Positions 1 through 7,055 of a stretch of DNA of 12,919 bases are shown here, in pieces; the first letter of the stretch is position 1, and the number at the start of each line of letters is the position of its first letter. Under the pieces are notes generated by a model that was given only the letters and a program-made list of their open reading frames with translations, did not search any database and was not told the origin of the DNA. Source of the DNA: an uncultured Lachnospiraceae bacterium (GTDB taxonomy: Bacteria > Bacillota > Clostridia > Lachnospirales > Lachnospiraceae). Made by a program: the position numbers and the translations under genes. Location of the stretch: positions 1 through 12,919 of the forward strand of contig CAKRNI010000057.1 in assembly GCA_934370915.1 (NCBI GenBank), read 5' to 3'.

Positions 1-324
1 GAGCTTGGAATCGATTCCATCCCGTTAAATGCCCTGATGCCGATTCCGGGAACACCGCTTGAGCATCTGGAGAGAATCTCTGAGGACGATATTCTCCGCA
101 CCATCGCGTTGTTCCGATACATCAACCCGGAAGCGAACATCCGCCTTGGCGCAGGCCGCGCGCTTCTCACAAACGATGGCGAGACGGCGTTCTGCTCCGG
201 TGCATCCGCAACGATCACCGGAAATATGCTGACAACGGTCGCATGTGCGACGATCCGCAGTGACAAGAAGATGCTGGAAGGTCTTGGAAGAGACGTGACA
301 CCGGAGTATATGAAAGAAAAGTAG
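1..324 (+). CDS. bioB: Biotin synthase, C-terminal part (5' end outside window)
   Basis: This is the C-terminal ~107 residues of a radical-SAM biotin synthase, which inserts sulfur into dethiobiotin in the last step of biotin synthesis. The frame is open from base 1 and stops with TAG at 322-324, so the start and the CxxxCxxC cluster motif lie upstream of the window. Recognisable family features are SIPLNALMPIPGTPLE near the start (the conserved region after the barrel core), the NIRLGAGR segment, and SGASATITGNMLTT, matching the GAN/GAS-type glycine-rich stretch before the LTT motif. The end, LEGLGRDVTPEYMKEK, is a normal length for the family. No other biotin gene is visible. A terminator follows 28 nt after the stop. 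The family is confident; a close radical-SAM paralogue is the only alternative. Confidence 0.9.
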   Translation, partial: ELGIDSIPLNALMPIPGTPLEHLERISEDDILRTIALFRYINPEANIRLGAGRALLTNDGETAFCSGASATITGNMLTTVACATIRSDKKMLEGLGRDVTPEYMKEK

Positions 325-352
325 AAGCGGCTGCATAGCAGGCGATAGTTAG

Positions 353-397
353 AAAACGCAGTTTCCGATAGCGTAGACCCCGGAAACTGCGTTTTTT
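353..397 (+). terminator. Intrinsic terminator of bioB, possibly shared with the convergent transporter gene
   Basis: A perfect 15-bp stem (AAAACGCAGTTTCCG at 353-367 with CGGAAACTGCGTTTT at 381-395) encloses a 13-nt loop, and a run of six T ends at 397. Read from the other strand the same stem is followed by TTTTCT, so it may also stop the reverse-strand gene that ends at 466, about 70 nt away. Its strength on the reverse strand should be lower because the T-run is shorter. Confidence 0.93.
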
Positions 398-465
398 GTG
401 TAAGAAGGCATATTCCCCTGTTACTCCGGGAAAAGTGCATGAAAATTGGAACATAATCGTAAGCA

Positions 466-1230
466 TCAGGCACCAAGAATCTCACTCAGTGTCTTTACAA
501 AGAAGATTACCAGTACCACCATCATCAACGGCTTTACAAACTTCGCGCCGCCCTTGTCGAAGCAGCGGGTTCCGAGATAGTTTCCGGCGATGCTGAAGAC
601 TCCGGCAACGAGGCCGAGAAGGAGAATCACCTTTCCGTTTATGAGATAGACGGCGAGGGCTGTCAGGTTCGTTGTCAGGTTGATGGCCTTTGTGATGCCA
701 TTTGCTTCTTTTAATCCCATGTGGGCAACACCGGTGAGGAGAAGCAGCAGGAATGTTCCTGTACCAGGTCCATAAAAGCCGTCATAGATGCCGATGAGGA
801 AGGCGATCAGCGCACTGAACAGGATCATCCTGCGGACCGGAAATGCCTCCTTTTCGCCCACGAAGGGTTTTCCGAATGTGAGATAGAGGGCGGTACAGGG
901 CAGTACCACGAGGATCAGCCGTTTAAAATAGTAATCGTCCAACCGCAGGGCAAGCTTTGCGCCAAGGGAGGAGCCGATGAGGGCTGTAATGATACAGAGC
1001 AGCGCATTCTTCCACGCGATGTAACCGTTTTTTGCGAACCGTGCCGTTGCCAGGGTGGTTCCCATTCCGGAGCTCAATTTGTTTGTCCCGATGGCGAAAT
1101 GGACCGGAAGACCGGCAATCATGTAAGCCGGGAGTGAGATCAGGCCACCGCCTCCGGCAACCGCGTCGACAAATCCGGCGAGAAACACCAGCGGGCAGAC
1201 GATCAGAAAGTGCATCAGATGTAATTCCAT
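466..1230 (-). CDS. TSUP (TauE/SafE) family membrane transporter
   Basis: A 254-residue hydrophobic protein with about eight predicted membrane segments, belonging to the TSUP (TauE/SafE, formerly DUF81) family. Its members move sulfite, sulfoacetate or other organosulfur and carboxylate anions across the cytoplasmic membrane. Two related glycine-rich half motifs mark the internal duplication of the family: GFVDAVAGGGGLISLP at residues 19-34 and GIYDGFYGPGTGTF at 147-160. GTNKLSSGMG near residues 48-57 is also typical. Length is normal. ATG at 1230 is preceded by AAGGGG about 10 nt upstream; a second in-frame ATG five codons later is possible. The gene is alone on the reverse strand with its own promoter at 1320-1348 and converges on bioB. 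The family is sure; the substrate cannot be read from sequence and no sulfur-metabolism gene is adjacent. Confidence 0.9.
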   Translation of the reverse strand: MELHLMHFLIVCPLVFLAGFVDAVAGGGGLISLPAYMIAGLPVHFAIGTNKLSSGMGTTLATARFAKNGYIAWKNALLCIITALIGSSLGAKLALRLDDYYFKRLILVVLPCTALYLTFGKPFVGEKEAFPVRRMILFSALIAFLIGIYDGFYGPGTGTFLLLLLTGVAHMGLKEANGITKAINLTTNLTALAVYLINGKVILLLGLVAGVFSIAGNYLGTRCFDKGGAKFVKPLMMVVLVIFFVKTLSEILGA

Positions 1231-1319
1231 AGCAGTAATTCCCCTTAAGTATGATTAAATTGGGCGCATTGTCTCCGCTGCCGGTTCGGATAAAGCGGAT
1301 CACGCACGCTTTTTTGCCA

Positions 1320-1348
1320 AATATAGCATAATTTAAAAAAAATTGCAA
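1320..1348 (-). promoter_or_regulatory. SigA-type promoter of the TSUP transporter gene
   Basis: On the reverse strand TTGCAA (1348-1343) and TATATT (1325-1320) are separated by exactly 17 nt of very A/T-rich sequence that includes a run of eight T. This is close to the TTGACA/TATAAT consensus. Transcription would begin about 80 nt before the ATG at 1230. Assignment is by motif only. Confidence 0.65.
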
Positions 1349-1443
1349 TGAAGGAAGAGGAGCATCCGGGAGAAATATGGGAGCTTCGCGGCGAAACTGT
1401 GGAGCCGGACAGGAAATTCCACTCGTACATCGTAAAAATGCCC

Positions 1444-1472
1444 TTGTTTTTATAGGACTGATTCGGTAAAAT
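1444..1472 (+). promoter_or_regulatory. SigA-type promoter of comEA
   Basis: TTGTTT (1444-1449) and TAAAAT (1467-1472) are spaced by 17 nt, giving a predicted start near 1479, about 38 nt before the comEA ATG. It is divergent from the transporter promoter at 1320-1348, so the 286-nt gap 1231-1516 is a divergent control region. No operator-like palindrome was recognised between them. Confidence 0.6.
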
Positions 1473-1516
1473 AGAGACAGGCAGAACGATCCCCCTGATG
1501 ATTCAGGAGGAAACAT

Positions 1517-2188
1517 ATGAAAGATCATAAGAAAAAAATTCTGACGGCTGCGGCTTTCTTAATCGCAGCCGGTCTTGTGTTTGGACTGACGGGAAGCAGA
1601 GACAGAACCCGGGAACTGGATGATACCGGAGCAATCGTTATGAACCGGGAACCCGGAGAAAAGGCTGAGGACGAAAATGACAGTGCGCCGGAAAAAAATA
1701 CTCCGGAAGACCGGAGAGATGTGGAAAACTCTGAAAAATCAGGCGTTTATGTGTATATCTGCGGAGAGGTGACAAACCCGGGCGTATATGAGCTCTCCGG
1801 GGACAGCCGGATCTACGAGGCGGTGGATGCCGCCGGGGGATTTACGGAGAATGCGGCGAGGGAATGTGTGAATCTTGCCTCAAAGGTTTCTGACGGGATG
1901 CAGATTACGATCTATAACAGGGAAGAAGCCGCATCGCTTCCGGCAGACAATGCGTCAGTGGGTGGAAATGCCGGGAAAAGCGGAACTTCCGGTTCCGGTC
2001 TTGTGAATCTGAACACAGCAACAAAAGAAGAACTGATGACCTTAAAGGGAATCGGGGAGTCGAAGGCCGAGGATATTATCCGCTATCGCGAAAAGAGCGG
2101 CGGATTTAAGAAAATTGAAGATATCATGAAGATATCCGGTATCAAAGAGGCCGGGTTTCAGAAGATAAAGGATAATATTACGGTGTGA
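1517..2188 (+). CDS. comEA: ComEA-like competence protein (SLBB + helix-hairpin-helix)
   Basis: A 223-residue membrane-anchored DNA-binding protein of the ComEA family, which in transformable bacteria binds incoming double-stranded DNA at the cell surface and helps pull it in. It has a basic N-terminus and one membrane anchor (residues ~8-26), then a charged, acidic, probably disordered linker (~28-74). An SLBB domain follows (~75-135, with VYVYICGEVTNPGVYEL) and a second Gly/Ser linker. The C-terminal tandem helix-hairpin-helix domain (~162-223) contains VNLNTATKEELMTLKGIG and ISGIKEAGFQKIKDNI. AGGAGG at 1505-1510 lies 6 nt before the ATG, a clear start. comEC and the other late competence genes are not in the window, so natural competence cannot be concluded; such proteins occur widely in Clostridia. 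The response regulator gene follows after 128 nt without an obvious terminator and may be cotranscribed. Confidence 0.88.
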   Translation: MKDHKKKILTAAAFLIAAGLVFGLTGSRDRTRELDDTGAIVMNREPGEKAEDENDSAPEKNTPEDRRDVENSEKSGVYVYICGEVTNPGVYELSGDSRIYEAVDAAGGFTENAARECVNLASKVSDGMQITIYNREEAASLPADNASVGGNAGKSGTSGSGLVNLNTATKEELMTLKGIGESKAEDIIRYREKSGGFKKIEDIMKISGIKEAGFQKIKDNITV

Positions 2189-2316
2189 AAAGATGAAAAA
2201 CATATCATTCATGCTGATTGTGACATTGAAAAACACAGGAGGCAGAAATCAGGTCATAGACATAAAAAGGTGGCAGGAGAGAACCTGCGCATTACAGCAT
2301 AACGTGGAGGAGAAAA

Positions 2317-3015
2317 ATGGCAAGAGTTCTGGTGGTAGATGATGAAAAACTGATCGTGAAAGGCATCCGCTTCAGTCTGGAACAGGACGGATATGAGGTG
2401 GACTGCGCTTACGATGGTGATGAGGCGATCGAGAGGGCAAAAGAACGGGAGTACGATGTGGTCCTTTTGGATGTCATGCTTCCGGGACACGATGGATTTG
2501 AGGTCTGCCAGACGATCCGTGAGTTTTCTGAGATGCCGATCATTATGCTGACGGCTAAGGGAGATGATATGGATAAGATTCTGGGATTGGAGTACGGCGC
2601 GGATGACTATATCACAAAACCGTTCAATATTCTGGAGGTTAAAGCACGGATCAAGGCGATCATCCGCAGAAACAATAAGAAAAGCGGCGGAGCGAAGCGT
2701 CAGGCATCCAATGTCGTGACAGAGGGAGACTTAAAGCTTGACAGAGAGAGCCGCAGAGTCTTTATCAAAGATAAGGAGATCAACCTGACGGCGAAGGAAT
2801 TTGATCTGCTGGAGCTTCTTGTCACAAATCCGAACAAGGTATACAGCCGCGAGACCCTGCTTGAATATGTGTGGGGAAATAAGGCGATGGTGAATGGGGA
2901 CGTCCGTACCGTGGATGTGCATGTGAGAAGACTTCGTGAGAAGATCGAGCCGAGCCCGAGTGACCCGAAGTATGTGCATACGAAGTGGGGAGTGGGCTAC
3001 TTCTTCCGCGCATAG
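2317..3015 (+). CDS. OmpR/PhoB-family response regulator (orphan)
   Basis: A 232-residue two-component DNA-binding response regulator with all key receiver residues: acidic pocket D8/D9, phospho-acceptor D52 in VVLLDVMLPG, T79 in IIMLTAKG and K101 in ITKPFN. A winged-helix trans_reg_C domain spans ~135-232 and includes LTAKEFDLLELL, the VRTVDVHVRRLREKIE recognition helix, and the final VGYFFRA hairpin. It should therefore be a phosphorylation-controlled transcription factor. ATG at 2317 follows GGAGG at 2306-2310. No histidine kinase gene lies upstream or downstream, which is unusual for this class; the partner must be elsewhere or absent. The closest well-known relatives by eye are the WalR/PhoP type, but I do not assign a symbol. 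Downstream is a hairpin-rich gap (3016-3195). Confidence 0.93.
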   Translation: MARVLVVDDEKLIVKGIRFSLEQDGYEVDCAYDGDEAIERAKEREYDVVLLDVMLPGHDGFEVCQTIREFSEMPIIMLTAKGDDMDKILGLEYGADDYITKPFNILEVKARIKAIIRRNNKKSGGAKRQASNVVTEGDLKLDRESRRVFIKDKEINLTAKEFDLLELLVTNPNKVYSRETLLEYVWGNKAMVNGDVRTVDVHVRRLREKIEPSPSDPKYVHTKWGVGYFFRA

Positions 3016-3028
3016 TGATGAGCAGTGC

Positions 3029-3146
3029 AAGATCAACAGGCTGACTTTCGGCGTTGTGCTTGCACATAAGCCGAAAGGCAGACAGTTGATCTTATAGGGC
3101 GAATGCCCGCGAGCCCTGAGTTGGGGCCTGCCCCAATTCAGGGCTC
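3029..3146 (+). other. Cluster of three hairpins between response regulator and GNAT genes
   Basis: Three consecutive inverted repeats fill the 180-nt gap. The first is a long imperfect hairpin: AAGATCAAC (3029-3037) with GTTGATCTT (3085-3093), TTTCGGC (3046-3052) with GCCGAAA (3070-3076), a partly paired 8-nt stretch between these helices, and TGTG-CTTG-CACA at the tip (3055-3066). The second is small, GGGC-GAAT-GCCC (3097-3108). The third has a 16-bp arm pair, 3111-3126 with 3131-3146, one G:T wobble and a CCTG loop. None is followed by a T-run, so they are not standard intrinsic terminators. They could be a Rho-type or processing end of the response regulator mRNA, a leader for the GNAT gene, or an intergenic repeat element. 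Confidence 0.6.
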
Positions 3147-3195
3147 TACTGCATAGCCGCCAGCAAATTTAATTGAACTAAAGGAGAAAATATTT

Positions 3196-3690
3196 ATGAC
3201 ATACACAATTCGTCCGGTCCGCCCGTCGGACCTTGCGGCAGTTACCGGGGTGGAGGCAGTCTGCTTCCCGGCGGCGGAAGCTGCCACAGAGGAATCGCTG
3301 AAAGCCCGCATTGCGGCATTCCCGGAGTGCTTTTTTGTTGCGGAATCCGACGGAACGATCATTGGTTTCATCAACGGCTGTGCCACAGACTCAGAAACGA
3401 TTTATGATGAGATGTATGAAAACTCCGCCTGCCACAAGCCGGACGGCGCGTACCAGTCGATCTTCGGCCTTGATGTGATCCCGGACTGCCGGTTTCAGGG
3501 AATCGCGGCGGCACTCATGAACCACATGATCGAGGACGCAAAAAAGAAAGGCAGAAAAGGCCTGATCCTTACCTGTAAGGACCGTCTGATCCACTATTAC
3601 GCAAAATTCGGATACAAAAACATGGGTGTCTCCGAATCTGTCCATGGCGGGGCAGTCTGGTATGACATGATCCTGAAATTCGAGGCGTAA
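3196..3690 (+). CDS. GNAT-family N-acetyltransferase
   Basis: A 164-residue GCN5-related N-acetyltransferase, which transfers acetyl from acetyl-CoA to an amine. The acetyl-CoA pyrophosphate-binding motif A is visible at ~92-108: [17 protein letters not shown], with the R-x-x-G-x-A pattern at 99-104. The C-terminal [12 protein letters not shown] (~133-144) is the family's motif B region. An N-terminal β-strand with [12 protein letters not shown] is typical. The overall layout resembles the arylalkylamine-acetyltransferase-like subgroup, but the substrate cannot be assigned. AAGGAG (3181-3186) lies 9 nt before the ATG. The stop is only 5 nt before rlmH, which suggests coupled translation with it. 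Confidence 0.9.
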   Translation: MTYTIRPVRPSDLAAVTGVEAVCFPAAEAATEESLKARIAAFPECFFVAESDGTIIGFINGCATDSETIYDEMYENSACHKPDGAYQSIFGLDVIPDCRFQGIAAALMNHMIEDAKKKGRKGLILTCKDRLIHYYAKFGYKNMGVSESVHGGAVWYDMILKFEA

Positions 3691-3695
3691 ATTGT

Positions 3696-4175
3696 ATGAA
3701 GATTACACTGATCACAGTCGGAAAGATCAAGGAAAAGTTCTTTCAGGATGCCATCGCGGAATATTCCAAGCGCCTGAGCCGGTATTGCAGGCTGGAGATC
3801 CTTCAGGTGGCGGATGAGAAGACGCCGGACGGGGCCAGCGAGGCGGTGGAGACGCAGATCAAGGAAAAAGAGGGCGAGCGGATTCTTTCCAATATTAAGG
3901 ACGGAAGCTTCGTCGTTGCCCTTGCGATCAACGGAAATATGCTGGATTCTGAGGAACTTGCGGCCAAAATAGAAAAATGGGGCGTGTCGGGGATCAGCCA
4001 GATCGTGTTTGTTATCGGCGGATCATTAGGACTCTCAAAGCAGGTTCTGGGACGGGCCGACTACAAACTGAGTTTTTCAAAGATGACATTCCCGCATCAG
4101 CTCATGCGGGTCGTTCTTCTGGAACAGATCTACCGGAGTTACCGGATCATTCAGGGAGAACCGTATCATAAATAG
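3696..4175 (+). CDS. rlmH: 23S rRNA (pseudouridine1915-N3)-methyltransferase RlmH
   Basis: A 159-residue SPOUT-fold methyltransferase of the RlmH (YbeA) family. It uses S-adenosylmethionine to methylate pseudouridine 1915 in helix 69 of 23S rRNA on assembled 70S ribosomes. The length is exactly that of the family. Visible hallmarks are the N-terminal [16 protein letters not shown], the glycine-rich SAM-binding knot [10 protein letters not shown] (~105-114), and the C-terminal [20 protein letters not shown] followed by QGEPYHK, whose terminal YHK is highly conserved. It starts 5 nt after the GNAT stop with only a weak GAGG upstream (about 3681-3684), consistent with translational coupling. Identification is very secure. 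Confidence 0.97.
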   Translation: MKITLITVGKIKEKFFQDAIAEYSKRLSRYCRLEILQVADEKTPDGASEAVETQIKEKEGERILSNIKDGSFVVALAINGNMLDSEELAAKIEKWGVSGISQIVFVIGGSLGLSKQVLGRADYKLSFSKMTFPHQLMRVVLLEQIYRSYRIIQGEPYHK

Positions 4176-4249
4176 AGCACGAAAAAAGCTGCAGTCTGCT
4201 GCGGGAGGCATAAACAGCAGCGGGGGACTTGGCAAGGAGGCAAAAACGA

Positions 4250-5497
4250 GTGACAGAGGAACAGAAAGCGGGGAAGATCCTTCTTTTCTGTAAGGAAACT
4301 TCACAGGAGCGGATCATGAAGAGACTGCGGGACGCCTTTGACGTTCCGGGCAATTCTCATGACGCGGGATTGGAACTTCATAACGGGAATCTGGATGTGA
4401 CGATCAACATCTACTGCGAGAGCGCAGGGGGAGAGGAACGGGATCTGGTCCGGGGGTGGTCTGACCGGTCAAGGGGACATTTTTCCAGAGTTGAGACTGC
4501 CGCGGTGGACGTGAAGACGAATCTTCTTTACCAGCTGGAGGGAACGGAGAGTATCATTTCGGTGGACTACACGTTTGAGGGGGAAGAATCCGATTTCCTG
4601 ACGGAGGAAGAAGAGGCGGCAAAGAGGAATATGGAGCAGACACTGTTTGGTGTGCTGTCCGATCTTCGGGCCGTCATGGCGTTTAGGGGAGAAAAAAGAG
4701 GATTTTATTGTCTCGATGCATCCGGGACGGAAAAGCTGATCCTGGACGGAAACGGGAACAGTGAGCTGGAGCGTTTCCTGCCTTATAAGGCAGTAGGATA
4801 TGCTCCCGGAAATGAGATCGAGACAGAACAGTTAAACCGCCGGGAAAAGAACCGGCGTGAGTTTGAGGCGCGGGGCGTGTATATTCCTGTTTTTTACCCG
4901 CTCTTAGAGACAGAGGCGGAGGCAGATTGCCGGACACCATATGAGATCGCGGCGAGAGCCGTTGCGCTCATGTTGGTGGCGGTATTTTCCGAGGCCATGC
5001 TGGCAAGAAAGATGAGCCAGAAGGAGGCACTGGAGTTCATCCAGAGACGGATCAATGAGTTTGGGGCAGATGATTTCTTCTCCCCGAAGGAATGGAATTA
5101 CCTGCACAATGAGGATCCGAAGGAATCGGAAAAGATCTCTTATTCCTGGCAGTATGAAAATCTGTATGTGATGGAGTGGGCGCTGGGACTCATTGAGGGG
5201 CCGTTAAGTTTTCCCGATCATTTCTGCGCGGTGGCGGAAGCGGCCCAGCTTTTGACGGCGTTTCATTCCATGAAAGAGATTCTGGAAGCGGCAAAGCCGA
5301 GGACCGCAAAAGAGCTTCTCGATGCCTGTGATATGATCTTCTGTCTGGACTGGGCGTGCACAGACACGAGAATGCGGGATTTGCCTGCACCGGCGGGAAT
5401 GGACGGTGGTGTTGTCTTTGAGCGCCATAAAGCGTTGAACTGGCTTGTCGGAGCCGGGGAGAAGGCGGATTGGGATCATGTGCCGGTGGACACGTGA
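4250..5497 (+). CDS. DUF4272 domain protein of unknown function
   Basis: A 415-residue soluble protein with no signal peptide or membrane segment. The C-terminal half (~228-415) matches the DUF4272 family: FFSPKEWNYLHNEDP (~276-290), the tryptophan-rich YSWQYENLYVMEWALGL (~298-314), a DWACTDTRMR segment (~367-375), and the strongly conserved end GVVFERHKALNWLVG with DWDHVPVDT (387-415). The N-terminal ~220 residues look like a separate α/β region with no family I recognise. The start is GTG at 4250, chosen because a perfect AAGGAGG (4234-4240) sits 9 nt upstream; a TTG at 4229 has no such site. It follows rlmH by 74 nt with no terminator between and probably shares its transcript. The biochemical role of the family is not known to me, so none is assigned. 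Confidence 0.85.
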   Translation: MTEEQKAGKILLFCKETSQERIMKRLRDAFDVPGNSHDAGLELHNGNLDVTINIYCESAGGEERDLVRGWSDRSRGHFSRVETAAVDVKTNLLYQLEGTESIISVDYTFEGEESDFLTEEEEAAKRNMEQTLFGVLSDLRAVMAFRGEKRGFYCLDASGTEKLILDGNGNSELERFLPYKAVGYAPGNEIETEQLNRREKNRREFEARGVYIPVFYPLLETEAEADCRTPYEIAARAVALMLVAVFSEAMLARKMSQKEALEFIQRRINEFGADDFFSPKEWNYLHNEDPKESEKISYSWQYENLYVMEWALGLIEGPLSFPDHFCAVAEAAQLLTAFHSMKEILEAAKPRTAKELLDACDMIFCLDWACTDTRMRDLPAPAGMDGGVVFERHKALNWLVGAGEKADWDHVPVDT

Positions 5498-5542
5498 GAA
5501 AACTGCGGGGAGGCACCCCGAATAAAGGATATATGAATCAGG

Positions 5543-5577
5543 AAACACACTATGGAGAAATCTGTGGTGTGTTTTTT
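5543..5577 (+). terminator. Intrinsic terminator after the rlmH/DUF4272 genes
   Basis: AAACACACTAT (5543-5553) pairs with GTGGTGTGTTT (5564-5574). The outer eight pairs are Watson-Crick and the inner three include two wobbles; the loop is 10 nt and the T-run ends at 5577. A small GC-rich hairpin, CGGGG-AGGCA-CCCCG, lies just upstream (5506-5520). Confidence 0.85.
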
Positions 5578-5613
5578 ACGCTGTAACATCTTTGACAGTG
5601 GCATTATTTTTGG

Positions 5614-5642
5614 TTGCATTTTTTAACGCGGTGTAGTATAAT
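5614..5642 (+). promoter_or_regulatory. Strong SigA-type promoter of hom, with ~110-nt leader
   Basis: TTGCAT (5614-5619) and a perfect TATAAT (5637-5642) are spaced by 17 nt, so transcription should begin near 5649. That leaves a leader of about 110 nt before the ATG at 5760. The leader contains two simple hairpins: CATGAC-ACACG-GTCATG (5670-5686) and GCCGC/GCGGC (5713-5717 with 5728-5732). The second lies a dozen bases before the ribosome binding site GAGGAG (5745-5750). I recognise no T-box or known riboswitch. Confidence 0.85.
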
Positions 5643-5759
5643 TACGTCACTGTAAAAAAGACAAATGTCCATGACACACGGTCATGAGAGAGCGAAAAGA
5701 ACACGGACGGATGCCGCATTTACGAAGGCGGCTATGTCGGGATAGAGGAGATACGAACC

Positions 5760-7052
5760 ATGGGAGAGAGAAATGTGATCAGAGCAGCGCTTCTCGGCGC
5801 CGGAACGGTCGGAAGCGGAGTGTATGCACTTTCCGAAATGTTAAAGGATGAGATGTTCCAGAAGACAGGTGCCAGCCTGGAAATCAAGAAAGTTCTTGTG
5901 CGGAACGTAAAGAAGGACCGTCCGGGAATTCCGAAGGAGATCATGACGGATAACTGGCAGGAGATTCTGGAAGACGAGGAGATCCAGCTGGTGATTGAAC
6001 TCATGGGCGGCGTGGAACCGGCGAGAACCTATATCGTGCAGGCTCTGGAAGCCGGAAAACAGGTAGTCACCGCAAATAAGGACGTACTGGCGGAGCACGG
6101 ACAGGAGATCCTGACACTGGCAGAAAACAGTGGCTGTGACATCCAGTTTGAGGCAGCAGTTGCAGGCGCGATCCCGATCATCCGTCCGTTAAAGCAGAGC
6201 CTTGCGGGCAGTATGCTGACGGAGATCATGGGAATCGTAAACGGAACCACGAACTATATCCTGACAAAGATGTCGGAAGAGGGAATGGATTACCGGGAAG
6301 CGCTGGCGAAGGCCACAGAGCTTGGCTATGCGGAGGCGGACCCGACGGCAGACGTGGAGGGCTATGACGCGGGACGAAAGATCGCGATCATGTCCTCTCT
6401 GGCGTTCAACTCCAGGGTGACCTTTGACGATGTCTACATGGAAGGAATCACAAAGATCACTTCCGATGATATCCGCTACGCGAAGGAATTCGGCTATGTG
6501 ATCAAGCTGCTCGGCGTCACAAAGCTTGTGGACGGCAAGATCGAGGTCAAGGTCCACCCGATGCTGATCCCGGAGCAGCATCCGTTAGCGACAGTCCGTG
6601 ACTCCTTCAACGCGGTGTTTGTACACGGCGAGGCCTGTGATGACGCGATGTTCATGGGACGAGGTGCGGGAAAGATGCCGACAGCCAGCGCTGTTATGGG
6701 TGATATCATCATCGTCATGAGAAATATTGTTCATGACAACTGCGGATGGAACGGTGGAGTTGCGTACAAGAATTATCCGGTAAAACCCATCGAGGAGACG
6801 AGATCGAGATATTTCCTCCGTCTTCAGGTTGCGGATAAACCGGGCGCACTTGCAAACATTGCGGGAGTTCTCGGAAACAACGACGTCAGCATCGCGCAGG
6901 TCGTTCAGAAACGGGCGAGAGACGGTGTCGCGGAGCTGGTTGTGATTACAGATTCCGTTCTGGAGCGCCATTTCAACGATGCGCTGATGATCGTGAAGGG
7001 GATGTCCGTGCTGCGTGAGGTTTCCGGAATGATCCGGGTCTACGGGGATTGA
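5760..7052 (+). CDS. hom: Homoserine dehydrogenase with C-terminal ACT domain
   Basis: A 430-residue NAD(P)-dependent homoserine dehydrogenase that reduces aspartate semialdehyde to homoserine, the branch-point step toward threonine, methionine and isoleucine in the cytoplasm. The N-terminal Rossmann motif is AALLGAGTVGSG (9-20). VTANKDVLA (103-111) carries the active-site lysine. The family signature region runs LGYAEADPTADVEGYDAGRK (188-207), and GRGAGKMPTASAV (300-312) is also characteristic. Residues 351-430 form an ACT regulatory domain (FLRLQVADKPGALANIAGVL), as in the longer feedback-inhibited form of the enzyme, so allosteric control by threonine is expected from the family. GAGGAG lies 9 nt before the ATG. 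There is no thrB, thrC or aspartokinase gene nearby, and it appears to be a single-gene unit between a terminator and a structured non-coding stretch. Confidence 0.96.
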   Translation: MGERNVIRAALLGAGTVGSGVYALSEMLKDEMFQKTGASLEIKKVLVRNVKKDRPGIPKEIMTDNWQEILEDEEIQLVIELMGGVEPARTYIVQALEAGKQVVTANKDVLAEHGQEILTLAENSGCDIQFEAAVAGAIPIIRPLKQSLAGSMLTEIMGIVNGTTNYILTKMSEEGMDYREALAKATELGYAEADPTADVEGYDAGRKIAIMSSLAFNSRVTFDDVYMEGITKITSDDIRYAKEFGYVIKLLGVTKLVDGKIEVKVHPMLIPEQHPLATVRDSFNAVFVHGEACDDAMFMGRGAGKMPTASAVMGDIIIVMRNIVHDNCGWNGGVAYKNYPVKPIEETRSRYFLRLQVADKPGALANIAGVLGNNDVSIAQVVQKRARDGVAELVVITDSVLERHFNDALMIVKGMSVLREVSGMIRVYGD

Positions 7053-7055
7053 CTT

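Noticed and set aside
721..1137. 138-codon + strand open frame opposite the TSUP transporter gene
   Set aside because: It is the antisense reading of a clear membrane transporter and is full of Cys/Glu/Gly runs; no start signal.
2192..2343. Short open frame beginning MKNISFMLIV between comEA and the response regulator
   Set aside because: It lacks a real ribosome binding site, runs into the response regulator gene in another frame, and has no recognisable features beyond a few hydrophobic residues.
5518..5531. 14-nt direct repeat CCGAATAAAGGATA, also at 7242-7255, on both sides of hom
   Set aside because: One 14-nt match in a window this long can arise by chance; no duplication boundary or mobile gene accompanies it.
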